Part shown: piece by piece, positions 1 to 9,335 of the stretch
How the letters are laid out: every line of letters begins with the position of its first letter
Position numbering within the stretch: the first letter of the stretch is position 1
Origin: Sandaracinaceae bacterium
GTDB lineage: Bacteria > Myxococcota_A > Polyangia > Polyangiales > Sandaracinaceae
Direction of reading: 5' to 3'
Assembly (NCBI GenBank): GCA_020633195.1
Contig: JACKEC010000014.1
Coordinates: 124,001-188,000, forward strand
Length of the DNA: 64,000 bases
Notes under the pieces: model-generated
What the model saw: the letters and a program-made list of their open reading frames with translations, nothing else
Told to the model about the DNA's origin: nothing
Databases searched by the model: none
Program-made: the position numbers and the translations under genes

Positions 1-1029
1 GGCGGGCCGATCCACGTCGCCGACTTCTTCGGCACGGTCGGCCCCACCGATCCCGCCCTCGCGGTGATCAGCCTCGCCCCCGACGCGGGCCGCTTCGCGC
101 CGACCGCGAACGTCTTCAGCTACACGCGCGAGGGTGAGGCCGCCGACACGCTGCGGACGCTGATGAACGTGCGGCTCGGCCCGGCGGTGCTCACCGTGCG
201 CGACGGCTTCCTCGTGTGGGGCGGCAACGTGGGCACGCTCACGGCCCGCGCCTCCGCGGGCGAGCTCTTCCCGCCGCGCGAGGATCCGTCGGTCCTCATC
301 GCCGCGCCGCCGTCGATCCCCGCCCCGACCGCGTTCCACACCGCGACGCGGACCGGTGACGACCAGTTCCTGATCGCGGGCGGCTACCTCCTCTCCGACG
401 ACCCGGAGGGCACCACGATGTTCAACCAGGTGCCCACGCAGCCGCTCTACTACCTCGAGGTCGGGGCGGGCGGCGTGGTGCAGGCCCGCGTGCTCGACGC
501 GCCCGTGCACCTGAGCACGATCTTCCACACCGCCACGTCGATCCCGGAGGTCGGCGTGATGCTGCTCGGCGGGGCGGCGGTCGAGCCAGCGGACGCGGCC
601 GTGGGCACGGGCAACCGCCTCGCGGCGCAGGACCAGGCCGTGATCGTGGCCGGCGCGAGCTACACGGCGCTCCCCGATCTCTCCGAGCAGCGGTGGGGCC
701 ACACCGCGACGGTGCTCAGCGGCCACCGGCTGCTCGTGGTCGGCGGCTTCGGCCGCGACAACCTCGGGATGAGCCCGAACGCGATGCGCGCGCTGCCCGA
801 GGCCGAGCTGATGTTCTGGGACGAGGCGCCGCGCGACCTGCTCGCGGGCGAGTGCGAGATGCACGTCGACGAGATGACCGACGGCGCCGTCGATCGCGAG
901 GACGCGGGGCTGCCGCCCCTCGGCGACGCGGGCGCGCCGCTGCCGATGGACGCGGGCCTCCCCGACGCCGGGCTCGACCCGGACGCGATGGTCCCCGACC
1001 CCGACGCGGGCTTCGACTCCGGGCTGTGA
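1..1029 (+). CDS. Kelch-like repeat protein, 5' truncated
   Basis: The reading frame is open from base 1, so the start lies before the window. Three repeats of the pattern His-Thr-Ala-Thr followed about ten residues later by Gly-Gly (around bases 340-390, 520-570 and 700-750) match the kelch/galactose-oxidase beta-propeller blade. A fourth weaker copy lies near 190-240. The last 45 residues are rich in Asp-Ala-Gly, a low-complexity composition common in exported myxobacterial proteins. It is probably an extracellular or surface propeller protein; ligand and role are unknown. Export is inferred, because the signal peptide is outside the window. Confidence 0.65.
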   Translation, partial: GGPIHVADFFGTVGPTDPALAVISLAPDAGRFAPTANVFSYTREGEAADTLRTLMNVRLGPAVLTVRDGFLVWGGNVGTLTARASAGELFPPREDPSVLIAAPPSIPAPTAFHTATRTGDDQFLIAGGYLLSDDPEGTTMFNQVPTQPLYYLEVGAGGVVQARVLDAPVHLSTIFHTATSIPEVGVMLLGGAAVEPADAAVGTGNRLAAQDQAVIVAGASYTALPDLSEQRWGHTATVLSGHRLLVVGGFGRDNLGMSPNAMRALPEAELMFWDEAPRDLLAGECEMHVDEMTDGAVDREDAGLPPLGDAGAPLPMDAGLPDAGLDPDAMVPDPDAGFDSGL

Positions 1030-1073
1030 GCCCGCCGGTTGACGCGGGTTTTGGGGGGTGCCAGAAACCGCGC

Positions 1074-2258
1074 ATGACCGACCGAGAGAACGTCTACATC
1101 GTCTCCGCCGCGCGTACGCCGATCGGAGCCTTCCAGGGCGCGCTCGCGCCGGTTACCGCGCCTCGCCTCGGCGCCGCCGCCATCACCGCGGCCGTCGAGC
1201 GCTCCGGGCTCGAGGTCGGCGACATCGCCGAGACCTACATGGGCAACGTGCTCACCGCGGGGCTGGGGCAGGCGCCCGCGCGCCAGGCCGCGCGCTACGC
1301 CGGCATCCCGGACTCGGTCCCGGCCACCACCGTGGGCAAGGTCTGCGGCTCGGGCCTGCAGTCCGTGATCCTCGGCACCAAGTCGATCCTCCTCGGCGAC
1401 GCCGACGTGGTGCTGGCCGGCGGCATGGAGTCGATGACCAACGCGCCCTACCTGCTCCCCGCCGCCCGCGGCGGCTACCGCATGGGCCACGGCCAGGTCC
1501 AGGACTCGATGATCCTCGACGGCCTCTGGGACCCCTACGACGACAAGCACATGGGGATGTGCGGCGAGCTCTGCGCCCGCGAGCACTCCTTCACGCGCGA
1601 GGCTCAGGACGCCTTCGCGATCGAGTCCTACCGCCGCGCGCAGGCCGCCCAGGAGGCGAAGCTCTTCGACGCCGAGCTGGTCTCCGTGACCATCGCCGAC
1701 CGCAAGGGCGACGTGGTCGTCGCCGAGGACGAGGAGCCGAAGCGGGCCCGCCCGGACAAGATGCCGTCGCTGCGCCCCGCGTTCGATCGCGAGGGGACCA
1801 TCACGGCGGCCAACGCCTCGAAGATCAACGACGGCGCCTCGGCGCTCGTGCTCGCCAGCGAGTCGGTCGTGAAGGCCCGCGGCCTCACGCCCCTCGCCCG
1901 CGTCGTCGGCTACGGCGGCCACGCGGCCGCGCCCGAGTGGTTCACGACCGCGCCGATCGGGGCGATCCAGGCGGCGCTCGCGAAGACCGGGCTCGGCGTC
2001 GACCAGATCGACCTCTGGGAGATCAACGAGGCCTTCTCCGTCGTCGCGATGGTCGCCGAGAAGGAGCTGTCGATCCCCCACGAGAAGGTCAACGTGAACG
2101 GCGGCGCGGTCGCGCTCGGCCACCCCATCGGGGCGTCCGGCGCGCGCATCCTCACCACCCTCGTCCACGCCATGCAGCAGCGGACGGCGCAGCGCGGGCT
2201 CGCCACGCTGTGCATCGGCGGCGGCGAGGCGGTCGCCGTGATCGTCGAGCGCGTCTGA
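1074..2258 (+). CDS. Acetyl-CoA acetyltransferase (thiolase)
   Basis: A 394-residue thiolase, the usual length. It would condense two acetyl-CoA to acetoacetyl-CoA or run the reverse thiolysis. The catalytic triad is visible: nucleophile Cys91 in VCGSGL, His350 in GHPIGASGA and Cys380 in LCIGGGEA. The ATG at 1074 is chosen because MTDRENVYIVSAARTPIG is the normal thiolase N-terminus; the open frame extends upstream only as out-of-frame overlap with the previous gene. Together with the hydroxyacyl-CoA dehydrogenase and enoyl-CoA hydratase at 6.7-8.4 kb it would form a short-chain acyl-CoA pathway (fatty acid or butyrate/PHB-type metabolism). The exact substrate cannot be told from sequence. 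Confidence 0.93.
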   Translation: MTDRENVYIVSAARTPIGAFQGALAPVTAPRLGAAAITAAVERSGLEVGDIAETYMGNVLTAGLGQAPARQAARYAGIPDSVPATTVGKVCGSGLQSVILGTKSILLGDADVVLAGGMESMTNAPYLLPAARGGYRMGHGQVQDSMILDGLWDPYDDKHMGMCGELCAREHSFTREAQDAFAIESYRRAQAAQEAKLFDAELVSVTIADRKGDVVVAEDEEPKRARPDKMPSLRPAFDREGTITAANASKINDGASALVLASESVVKARGLTPLARVVGYGGHAAAPEWFTTAPIGAIQAALAKTGLGVDQIDLWEINEAFSVVAMVAEKELSIPHEKVNVNGGAVALGHPIGASGARILTTLVHAMQQRTAQRGLATLCIGGGEAVAVIVERV

Positions 2259-2286
2259 ACGTCGCGCCTGCGATAGTCTCGCGGAC

Positions 2287-4134
2287 ATGGCGACGGAGGG
2301 GGCGACGGCGACGCGGGCGCGGCCCATCGGGGCGCGGCCGCTCGACCGTCTGACGGAGAGCGACGCCGAGGCCCTCGGCGACGAGGCGCGCGATCTCGCG
2401 ATCCTCGCGCGCGCCGGCGTCCCCATCGCCCGCGGCTGGGTCGTGGCCCTCGACGCCGATGGGGTCGACGTCGCGGCGTTCCTCGCCGAGCGAGCCGGCG
2501 AGCCGCTCGGCAAGGACGGCTCGGCGACCACGTGCGTGAAGCTCCGCCCATGGGTCCGCCGGACCGCCCTCGCGCCGCGCGCCCGGCCTCGGTTCCCCGC
2601 GACCGAGGACATCCTCGATCCGAGCCTGCTCGCGGAGCGCGTGCCCGTGCTGCTCGCCGAGGTCCGGGCCTCGCGCGCCGGCCCCGGCGTGGTGCGGCTC
2701 CGCGCGATCCACTGCGACGCCGGCCCGTCCGGCGCCGCGACGAGCATCGACGCAGCGGACGGAGATCCCGCGAAGGTCTCCGTTTGGTCGTCCGGCGCGC
2801 GCCCGTATCGCTTCGATCGCAAGACGATGCGCACGCTCGAGGAGGGCGGCGGCGACCTCCCGCTCCGCACCCTCGAGCGCATCGCCGACCTCGTGGATCG
2901 GGCGCACCTCGCGCTCGGTCGCCCGGTCGAGATCGACTGGGTCCTCGCCGCGGGCCGGCCGGTGATCGCGCGGGTCCGGACCGTCCAGCGCGCGTGGCGG
3001 TTCACGGAGAACAGCTGGCGCGTGGTCGAGCTGCTCTGGCACGACGAGGGGCCCATCGCGCCGCTCTCCGTCGACGGGCTCGACAAGGCGCTCCGCGAAG
3101 AGGAGGACGCCGTCGACGAGCCACGCGTGAGGCGCCTCTTCGCGCGGGCGTATCGGCGCGTGGATCCCGGCCGCGGGCGCCGGGGCGAGCGCCGGCAGTC
3201 GTTCGCGCAGGCCGCCGCGCGCGTCGCGCGCGTGGTCGCCGACGTCACGACGCCGATCTCGGCCGCGCGCGGCTTCACGAGGACCCTCGACGATCGGCTG
3301 CGCTCGTTCGATCGCGACGACCTCGCGCGCATGGACGAGGCGGATCTGGCCAAGGCGGTCCGCGAGCGGCAGCACGTGGTGGTGGAGGCCTACGAGCTGC
3401 TCGACCGCGGCCGGCAGGCCACCGCGGCGGTGCTCGGCGCGATCGAGGCGGCCCTCGGCGCGGTGCCGCGGGACTGCGTGCACGGGCTCGCGACGATCCG
3501 CCGCACGCGCGCGCGCCGCCGGATCGACGAGCGCTTGCAGCGCGCCTACGAGGACCTCGGGGACCTGCCGACGGAGGTCGACCCGGTCCCCGCCGGGCAG
3601 CGTCGCTTCTTCGCCGACCTCCGCCGCGAGCTCGCCGACAAGCGGCCGCTCGGGCTCGACCTGCGCCCGCTCGCGTACGGGGCGAGCGACGCCGCGCTCG
3701 TCGAGGGCATGCGCGCGGTGCGCGACGGGCGGGCCGAGCGCGCCGAGCGCGAGCAGCGCGGGGCGATCCGCCGGCTGATGGCGACGGCGCGCGCGCGCCC
3801 GCTCGGCCGGGGCCGGGCCGCCCTCGCGCGGACCCTCACCCTCGTGATCGAGCGCCTCGCCATCGCGAAGGGGGAGGTCGCCGAGGGCCTCGCCGACGCG
3901 AACCTCCGCCTGCGCGAGGTGGCGCTCGAGGTGGGGCGTCGGCTCGTGGAGCGCGGGGTCCTCGACGAGGACGACGACGCCCTCTACCTCTACGTGTCCG
4001 AGATCCAGGACGCGCTGTCGGGGGAGCCCGGGGCCTACACCGCCCGCGTCCGGCTGCGCCGCGAGGAGGACGCCCGGTGGCGCTCGTTCGAGCCCCCGAC
4101 GCGCCTCCCGCCGCGCCACCGGGTGGATGAATGA
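2287..4134 (+). CDS. Degenerate PEP-utilising-enzyme-like protein
   Basis: A 615-residue protein. The N-terminal third (ARAGVPIARGWVV, IDWVLAAGRPVIARVRTVQR) resembles the ATP-grasp pyruvate/phosphate-dikinase domain. The C-terminal third (REVALEVGRRL, DDALYLYVSEIQDAL, RRREEDARW-like end) resembles the linker that precedes the phosphohistidine domain in PEP synthase-like and rifampin phosphotransferase-like proteins. The swivelling phosphohistidine domain itself is absent and no clear catalytic His is seen. It probably cannot run the full phosphotransfer and may be a regulatory or partner-dependent relative. It follows the thiolase by 28 bases and may share its transcript. Family assignment is by eye and moderate. 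Confidence 0.5.
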   Translation: MATEGATATRARPIGARPLDRLTESDAEALGDEARDLAILARAGVPIARGWVVALDADGVDVAAFLAERAGEPLGKDGSATTCVKLRPWVRRTALAPRARPRFPATEDILDPSLLAERVPVLLAEVRASRAGPGVVRLRAIHCDAGPSGAATSIDAADGDPAKVSVWSSGARPYRFDRKTMRTLEEGGGDLPLRTLERIADLVDRAHLALGRPVEIDWVLAAGRPVIARVRTVQRAWRFTENSWRVVELLWHDEGPIAPLSVDGLDKALREEEDAVDEPRVRRLFARAYRRVDPGRGRRGERRQSFAQAAARVARVVADVTTPISAARGFTRTLDDRLRSFDRDDLARMDEADLAKAVRERQHVVVEAYELLDRGRQATAAVLGAIEAALGAVPRDCVHGLATIRRTRARRRIDERLQRAYEDLGDLPTEVDPVPAGQRRFFADLRRELADKRPLGLDLRPLAYGASDAALVEGMRAVRDGRAERAEREQRGAIRRLMATARARPLGRGRAALARTLTLVIERLAIAKGEVAEGLADANLRLREVALEVGRRLVERGVLDEDDDALYLYVSEIQDALSGEPGAYTARVRLRREEDARWRSFEPPTRLPPRHRVDE

Positions 4135-4250
4135 CGGGGGCCGACGAATCGTCGATGACCCGGGGAAGACGCGGAGCCGCTCCGCGTAGAGTTCAGGCGC
4201 GGTGGTCCAGCGTTCGCGCTACCGTCGCTCCAATGCTTGGAAAGAGGAAC

Positions 4251-4910
4251 ATGAAGGCACGCACCGTACTCATCCTCGCCGCCGCCCTCGCGGCCGGCGC
4301 CTGCGCGAGCACCCACTACGTGTCGATCCGGCACCCGCTGCACGTGGGTCAGGTCGATCCGAACGAGGTCCCCTTCGAGAACCGGCGGGAGGAGAACGCG
4401 CGTGGCCTGCAGCAGGGCGTCCTCGTCGACACCGGCTCGCTGACCGAGGTCACGCCGGAGCGCATCTGCGCTCACACCGTCCTGTGGTCGATCGACGAGA
4501 TCGACGGCGGCCGCGGCGTCTACCAGAACTACCGGATCACGCTGCGCAACGATCAGGACAACATCGAGAACACCGACGCGAACGTCAGCATGGAGCAGCC
4601 GACGACGACCCCGATGCAGGGCCACGTCACGCAGCAGATCCCGGCCGGCTACCGCCGAGTGTGCAACACGTACCGCAACGGTCGTTGCGTCAGCTACCGC
4701 AACCAGCAGGTGTACCGGACCATCTACGTCCCGCACATCTTCAACGTGACGACGAACCCCGCGACGATCTGCTTCCCCAACGGTGGCTTCGTCACGCCGT
4801 CCACGACCCGCGTCGCGCTGTCGGTCGACGGCCAGGGCCCCGGCGAGATGATCTTCGAGTGGCAGTTCGAGTCCGCCGTCCAGGGCGGGCAGCCGCAGCA
4901 GCAGCAGTAG
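4251..4910 (+). CDS. Hypothetical lipoprotein
   Basis: A 219-residue protein with a lipoprotein-type leader (basic MKAR, hydrophobic core, LAAGAC with Cys19). The ATG at 4251 is chosen because it has a purine-rich ribosome site (AAAGAGGAAC) and opens the signal peptide; the open frame reaches back to 4131 without one. The mature part contains a Cys-Asn-Thr-Tyr-Arg-Asn-Gly-Arg-Cys element and an Asn-Val-Thr-Thr-Asn beta-rich end, then a Gln-rich tail. No family recognised. It is convergent with the ceramidase-like gene, with 24 bases between stops. Confidence 0.7.
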   Translation: MKARTVLILAAALAAGACASTHYVSIRHPLHVGQVDPNEVPFENRREENARGLQQGVLVDTGSLTEVTPERICAHTVLWSIDEIDGGRGVYQNYRITLRNDQDNIENTDANVSMEQPTTTPMQGHVTQQIPAGYRRVCNTYRNGRCVSYRNQQVYRTIYVPHIFNVTTNPATICFPNGGFVTPSTTRVALSVDGQGPGEMIFEWQFESAVQGGQPQQQQ

Positions 4911-4934
4911 CGCTGGTGCTCGGCGCTCTGGGGG

Positions 4935-6638
4935 TCAGCGCGTCCAGGCCAGCAGCTGGTGGAGCTGGTCCTCGACGCGCGGCCAGCCCGAGATACCGAT
5001 CGAGTTCGTCTCCTCGTAGTGAGCCCCGGGGGCCTCGCCGATGTACGGGAGGCCCGGGTCGAGCTGGTAGTCGAACTCCGGCAGGAAGTAGCCGAGGAAG
5101 TCGTTGGTGAGCCCGAGCAGCCACACCTGGTCGGCGTCCGCGCGAGCCAGGTCGCGCAGGTACGGCCCGCTCGGGGCGCGGGACAGGTCGGGCGGGTTCG
5201 TCCGCGACGTGTCCACGATGTCGACCCCCTCGGGCGTGTAGCTCCCGTCGTAGCCGCCCACGAAGAGCGCCGGGTCGAGCTCGCCGGGGATGGTGATCAT
5301 CGTCGCGCGGCCCACGTCGATCACCGCGATCTCCGAGAGGACGTCGGGCTCGTTGGTCCCGGGCCGGATCGGGTAGTCGGGGTCGAAGTGGTAGACCTCG
5401 CGGACGAACAGGCCCTGCAGGTAGGCGACGTGGTAGCGCCGGTTCTCGATCTTGATGAAGAACCGCGCCCGTCGGACGGCGAGGTCGGCCGTCTCCTCCG
5501 TGGTCGAGCCTCCCTCCGGCCCGAGCGCCTGCAGCACGTGCCACGCGAGCTGCGAGCCCATCGTCGACGCGTTCTGCTCGCTGCCCCGCGGCACGGGCTC
5601 GTCGGCCCACGTCCGCACCTGCGCACGGCCCGGCCCGATCTGCGCCCCGAGGGCGCCGTTGACGAAGACGCAGATCCCGCCGACGCCCTCGGCCATCGTG
5701 CCGTCCGGCCCCTCGACGCCGCTCTCCACGCCCTCGCGCAGCCAGTGCGGGTAGTCGCTCGAGAGCGCGGTGTTCGAGCTGCCCATGTACTCCGGGTGCG
5801 CCGCGAAGTTGATGAGCGTCGAGATGGTGGTCCCGTCGGCCGGCCGCTCGAAGCGCATGACGCGCGCCTCGTCGTCGAGGATCTGCGGGTCGCGCGAGTC
5901 GCCGACGATCCGCAGCAGCCCGCCGGGGACGTCGCGCACCCGCAGCGACGCGTACTGCACGTGCGCAGGCTCGAGGGCCGCGACGGCGTCCCGCACCGCC
6001 TGCGCGGCCTGCGCCTGGACGCGCTCGATGTAGCGCGGGTCGCGGCCCGACACGTCGAGCGACGGGCCCCAGATCCCGATGGTGTCGTAGCCCTCGTGGT
6101 CGTGCGTGGCGGAGACCGACACGTAGTCGACTTCGAGGTCGCTCACGAGCTCGCGGATGGGCTCCGCGTCGTCGAGGAAGAAGCCGACGACGTCGAGCGC
6201 CACGAACACGACGGTCGTCTCGTTCTGCCGCAGCGCGATGGCGCGCGCCCACGTGTCGTTGAGGATCGAGGTCGCGCCGCGGCCGTTCCCGAAGCCCGCG
6301 AGCCAGATCGCGTCGAAGTCGCCGTCGCCATCGCGGTCCTCGAACGTGTCGCCGTCTTCGGGCTCGAACACGCCGTCGCCGTCCACGTCGAGGGTGATCG
6401 CGTCGACGTCGTCGAAGCTCGGCGTGATCGGGATGGCCGCGGCGCCCGCGTAGAGCACGCCGTCGCCCTCGTCCGGGCAGCTCGGGTCGCCCGGGCAGAC
6501 GAGGTCCGGCTCGAGCGGCGGCTCTCCCGCGTCGACCCCCGCGTCCGTCGCCGCGTCGGGGAGCGTCACCCCCGCGTCCACCGGGGGCGGCGACCCACAG
6601 GCCACGAGGACGCACGACAGGGCGATCAAACGGCGCAT
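4935..6638 (-). CDS. Neutral/alkaline ceramidase-like lipoprotein
   Basis: A 567-residue exported protein. The leader ends in LVLVAC-type lipobox (Cys14), followed by a DAG-rich linker and a calcium-type acidic stretch (DVDGDGVFEPEDGD, DRDGDGDFD) at about residues 85-115. The body follows the neutral non-lysosomal ceramidase N-terminal domain: an early GAAAIPITPSF segment, an ALDVVGFF segment, and SATHDHEGYDT where the family has its zinc-binding His residues. In known members this enzyme cleaves N-acyl bonds of ceramide. In many bacterial homologues the substrate is untested, so activity is inferred. Ends 24 bases from a convergent lipoprotein gene. Confidence 0.72.
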   Translation of the reverse strand: MRRLIALSCVLVACGSPPPVDAGVTLPDAATDAGVDAGEPPLEPDLVCPGDPSCPDEGDGVLYAGAAAIPITPSFDDVDAITLDVDGDGVFEPEDGDTFEDRDGDGDFDAIWLAGFGNGRGATSILNDTWARAIALRQNETTVVFVALDVVGFFLDDAEPIRELVSDLEVDYVSVSATHDHEGYDTIGIWGPSLDVSGRDPRYIERVQAQAAQAVRDAVAALEPAHVQYASLRVRDVPGGLLRIVGDSRDPQILDDEARVMRFERPADGTTISTLINFAAHPEYMGSSNTALSSDYPHWLREGVESGVEGPDGTMAEGVGGICVFVNGALGAQIGPGRAQVRTWADEPVPRGSEQNASTMGSQLAWHVLQALGPEGGSTTEETADLAVRRARFFIKIENRRYHVAYLQGLFVREVYHFDPDYPIRPGTNEPDVLSEIAVIDVGRATMITIPGELDPALFVGGYDGSYTPEGVDIVDTSRTNPPDLSRAPSGPYLRDLARADADQVWLLGLTNDFLGYFLPEFDYQLDPGLPYIGEAPGAHYEETNSIGISGWPRVEDQLHQLLAWTR

Positions 6639-6738
6639 CGTGCTCTCGTAGCAAACCTCGGGGGAGGCCGGGAAGCCCGGCCCCGGTTGTCAGTGCCCTA
6701 ACACTTTGGTAGGTCGCCTCCCTCAACGGAGGTCACGG

Positions 6739-7602
6739 ATGGCGAGCATCGAAGTCATGGGGGTCGTCGGCGCGGGGCAGATGGGCCGGGGGATCGCGCA
6801 GGTCGCGGCGCAGGCCGGCATCACCGTTCACCTCCTCGACGTGAACGAGGCGACCGCGGAGAACGGCGTCGAGCAGGTCGCGCGCTCCCTCGCGAAGCTC
6901 GTCGACAAGGGCAAGCTCGCGGCCGACGCGCGCGGCGCGATCCTCGAGCGGATCCGTCCGTCGGGCGACTACGGGGTCCTCGCGGACGCCGGCATGGTCG
7001 TCGAGGCGGCGACCGAGGCGTTCGAGCTGAAGACCAAGATCTTCAGGAAGATGGACGAGGCGGCGCCGGCGGGCGCGATCCTCGCGTCCAACACGTCCTC
7101 GATCTCGATCACCAAGCTCGCGGCGGTGACGCGGCGGCCCGAGCACGTCGTCGGGATGCACTTCATGAACCCCGTCCCCGTCATGAAGCTCGTGGAGCTC
7201 ATCCGCGCGCTGCAGACGTCGGACGAGACCTTCGCCACCACGAGGGCGCTCGCGGAGCGCTTCGGCAAGACGGTGATCACGAGCCTCGACCGACCCGGCT
7301 TCATCGTGAACCGGATCCTCATCCCGTTCATCAACGAGGCCTGCTTCGCGCTCCAGGAGAACCTCGGCACGCCCGAGGACATCGACACGGGCGCCCGGCT
7401 CGGCCTCAACCACCCGCTCGGGCCGCTCGCGCTCGCGGACCTCATCGGGCTCGACACCTGCCTCGCGATCGCGGAGGTGCTGCACTCCGAGCTCGGCGAG
7501 GACAAGTACCGGCCGGCGCCGATCCTCCGCAACTACGTCGCGGCGGGCTGGTTCGGGCGCAAGTCGGGGCGCGGCTTCTACGACTACTCGGAGAAGAAGT
7601 GA
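6739..7602 (+). CDS. 3-hydroxybutyryl-CoA dehydrogenase
   Basis: A 287-residue soluble enzyme that oxidises (S)-3-hydroxyacyl-CoA to 3-ketoacyl-CoA with NAD. The Rossmann motif GAGQMGRGIAQ lies at about residues 11-21. The catalytic His is in GMHFMNPVPVMKLVE, and the C-terminal helical domain ends with FGRKSGRGFYDY, all typical. Start at the ATG at 6739 is supported by a GGAGG ribosome site 6-10 bases upstream; a TTG at 6706 in the same frame lacks one. The stop overlaps the ATG of the enoyl-CoA hydratase by one base, so the two are translationally coupled. Confidence 0.93.
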   Translation: MASIEVMGVVGAGQMGRGIAQVAAQAGITVHLLDVNEATAENGVEQVARSLAKLVDKGKLAADARGAILERIRPSGDYGVLADAGMVVEAATEAFELKTKIFRKMDEAAPAGAILASNTSSISITKLAAVTRRPEHVVGMHFMNPVPVMKLVELIRALQTSDETFATTRALAERFGKTVITSLDRPGFIVNRILIPFINEACFALQENLGTPEDIDTGARLGLNHPLGPLALADLIGLDTCLAIAEVLHSELGEDKYRPAPILRNYVAAGWFGRKSGRGFYDYSEKK

Positions 7603-8381
7603 TGAGCGACCTGGTCCTGCTCGAGAGCCAGGGCGCGGTCGCGACGCTCACCATCAACCGGCCCGACAAGCTCAACGCGCTCGACCGCGAGGTCCTCGCG
7701 GCGCTCCGGGGCCGGGTCGAGCAGCTCGCCGCCAACGAAGCGGTGCGCTGCGTGATCCTCACCGGCGCGGGCGAGAAGGCCTTCGTCGCGGGGGCGGACA
7801 TCGCGGAGATGAAGGACCTCTCCGTCGACGACGCGCGGGCGTTCTCGCGCGAGGGTCACGCCGCGCTCGCCGCGCTCGAGGCGTGCGCGGTCCCGGTCAT
7901 CGCGGCGGTGCAGGGCTTCGCGCTCGGCGGCGGCTGCGAGCTCGCGCTGGCGTGCGACTTCATCCACGCGTCGACCAAGGCGCGCTTCGGTCAGCCCGAG
8001 GTGAAGCTCGGCGTGATCCCGGGCTTCGGCGGCACGCAGCGGCTCGCTCGCCGCGTGGGGATCGGCCGCGCGCGGGAGCTGGTCTACTCCGGCGCGATGA
8101 TCGGGGCCGAGGAGGCGCTGCGCATCGGCCTCGTCAACGCGGTGCACGCGCCCGAGGAGCTGCAGGCCAAGGTCCGCGCGCTCGCCGAGACGATCGCGCA
8201 GATGGGGCCCTACGCGGTGTCGAAGGCGAAAGACGTCTTGCGGGACGGCGAGGGCCGCGTCCTCTCGGACGCCAACGCGCTCGAGGTCGAGGGCTTCGCC
8301 GCGTGCTTCGGCACCGACGACCAGTCCGAGGGGATGGCCGCGTTCCTCGAGAAGCGCCCGGCGAGCTTCAGGGGGGCCTGA
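7602..8381 (+). CDS. Enoyl-CoA hydratase/isomerase (crotonase family)
   Basis: A 259-residue crotonase-fold enzyme that hydrates trans-2-enoyl-CoA to 3-hydroxyacyl-CoA. The oxyanion-hole segments AFVAGADIAEM and GFALGGGCELALACDF are present. Both catalytic acidic positions are retained: the Glu of GGGCE and the Glu of FGQPEVKLGVIPGFGGTQRL. The ATG overlaps the stop of the dehydrogenase gene, and the pair forms successive steps of the same pathway. The 3' end overlaps 14 bases of a convergent membrane-protein gene. Chain-length specificity is not readable. Confidence 0.92.
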   Translation: MSDLVLLESQGAVATLTINRPDKLNALDREVLAALRGRVEQLAANEAVRCVILTGAGEKAFVAGADIAEMKDLSVDDARAFSREGHAALAALEACAVPVIAAVQGFALGGGCELALACDFIHASTKARFGQPEVKLGVIPGFGGTQRLARRVGIGRARELVYSGAMIGAEEALRIGLVNAVHAPEELQAKVRALAETIAQMGPYAVSKAKDVLRDGEGRVLSDANALEVEGFAACFGTDDQSEGMAAFLEKRPASFRGA

Positions 8382-9303
8382 GGTCGCCCACCGAGGGGAG
8401 CTCCTCGAGCCCCCCGCAGGCGGTGATGAGGGTCGGCGGCAGCTGGTAGCCGCCGAGCACCAGCGGCGTGAGGATCGAGTCGTCCTCGAAGGACTCGCGC
8501 GCCCTCGCGCGCAGCGCGCGATCGAACATCGACCGCGCGGCCTCGCACTCGCCGCGGGCCGCGAGCACCTCGGCCTCGAGCTCGAGCGCGGGCCCCCGAG
8601 CGCCGCCCATCCGCACCGACTCGCGCGCGCACGCGGTCGCGCGCGTGAGCTCCTCGCGCTCGCGCGCGGCCCAGCCCGTCGCCAGCATCGCCACGGGATC
8701 CCACGGGTCGACCCGGAGCCGCCACGTCGCGTCGCCGTGGTAGGGCACGTCCTCGGGCAGGATCTCCGTCAGCGGTATCGGCGCAGCGAACGCGGCCACG
8801 AGCATGAGCGCGGCCGCGCCGCCGAGGAACCACCCGAACGCGTGCGTCGCGTCCGACGTCGGCGCGGGCGGGCGGTACGCGACGGCGCCGGTGATCGCCA
8901 TCACCGCGGCGCCGACCGCGATGGAGTGCTCGAACCCGAGGGCGAGGGACGCTCCGCACGCGAGCGCGGCCGCGACGAACCCGACGCCCGCGGCTCGCGC
9001 GTCGGGGGCGGCGACGGCGCGAGCGTCCGCGAGGACGAGCAGCGCGGCGCAGAGGAACGCCATCGCGTGGCTCGCGACGCCGCCGGAGGCCTCGGACAGC
9101 GAGGGGCCGAGCGCGGTGCCCCCGAGGACGAAGGCCAGCGACAGGAGCGTCGCGCGGACGGGGGTCCGGGCCCGCGCGAGCGTCTCGGGGTCGCCGGCCA
9201 GGCGCGAGAGCGCGGCCTCGACGAGGAACGGGAGCCCGACCGCGAGCGCCACCGAGCCCAGCGGTCGGACGACGTAGGCTTCCTCGATCGGCCAGGCTTC
9301 CAT
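8368..9303 (-). CDS. Multi-pass membrane protein of unknown function
   Basis: A 311-residue protein. The first ~185 residues hold about six hydrophobic segments (around residues 12-32, 48-65, 75-95, 103-125, 128-145 and 158-178). A soluble C-terminal part looks TPR-like: GWAAREREELTRATACARESVRMGG, then ELEAEVLAARGECEAARSMF (quoted in parts). No known family recognised. It is convergent with, and overlaps by 14 bases, the enoyl-CoA hydratase gene, and is divergent from the RidA gene with a 32-base gap that must hold both promoters or none. Confidence 0.65.
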   Translation of the reverse strand: MEAWPIEEAYVVRPLGSVALAVGLPFLVEAALSRLAGDPETLARARTPVRATLLSLAFVLGGTALGPSLSEASGGVASHAMAFLCAALLVLADARAVAAPDARAAGVGFVAAALACGASLALGFEHSIAVGAAVMAITGAVAYRPPAPTSDATHAFGWFLGGAAALMLVAAFAAPIPLTEILPEDVPYHGDATWRLRVDPWDPVAMLATGWAAREREELTRATACARESVRMGGARGPALELEAEVLAARGECEAARSMFDRALRARARESFEDDSILTPLVLGGYQLPPTLITACGGLEELPSVGDLRPP

Positions 9304-9335
9304 GCGAGCGGCACCTCTGATAGCACGCTGGCGTC

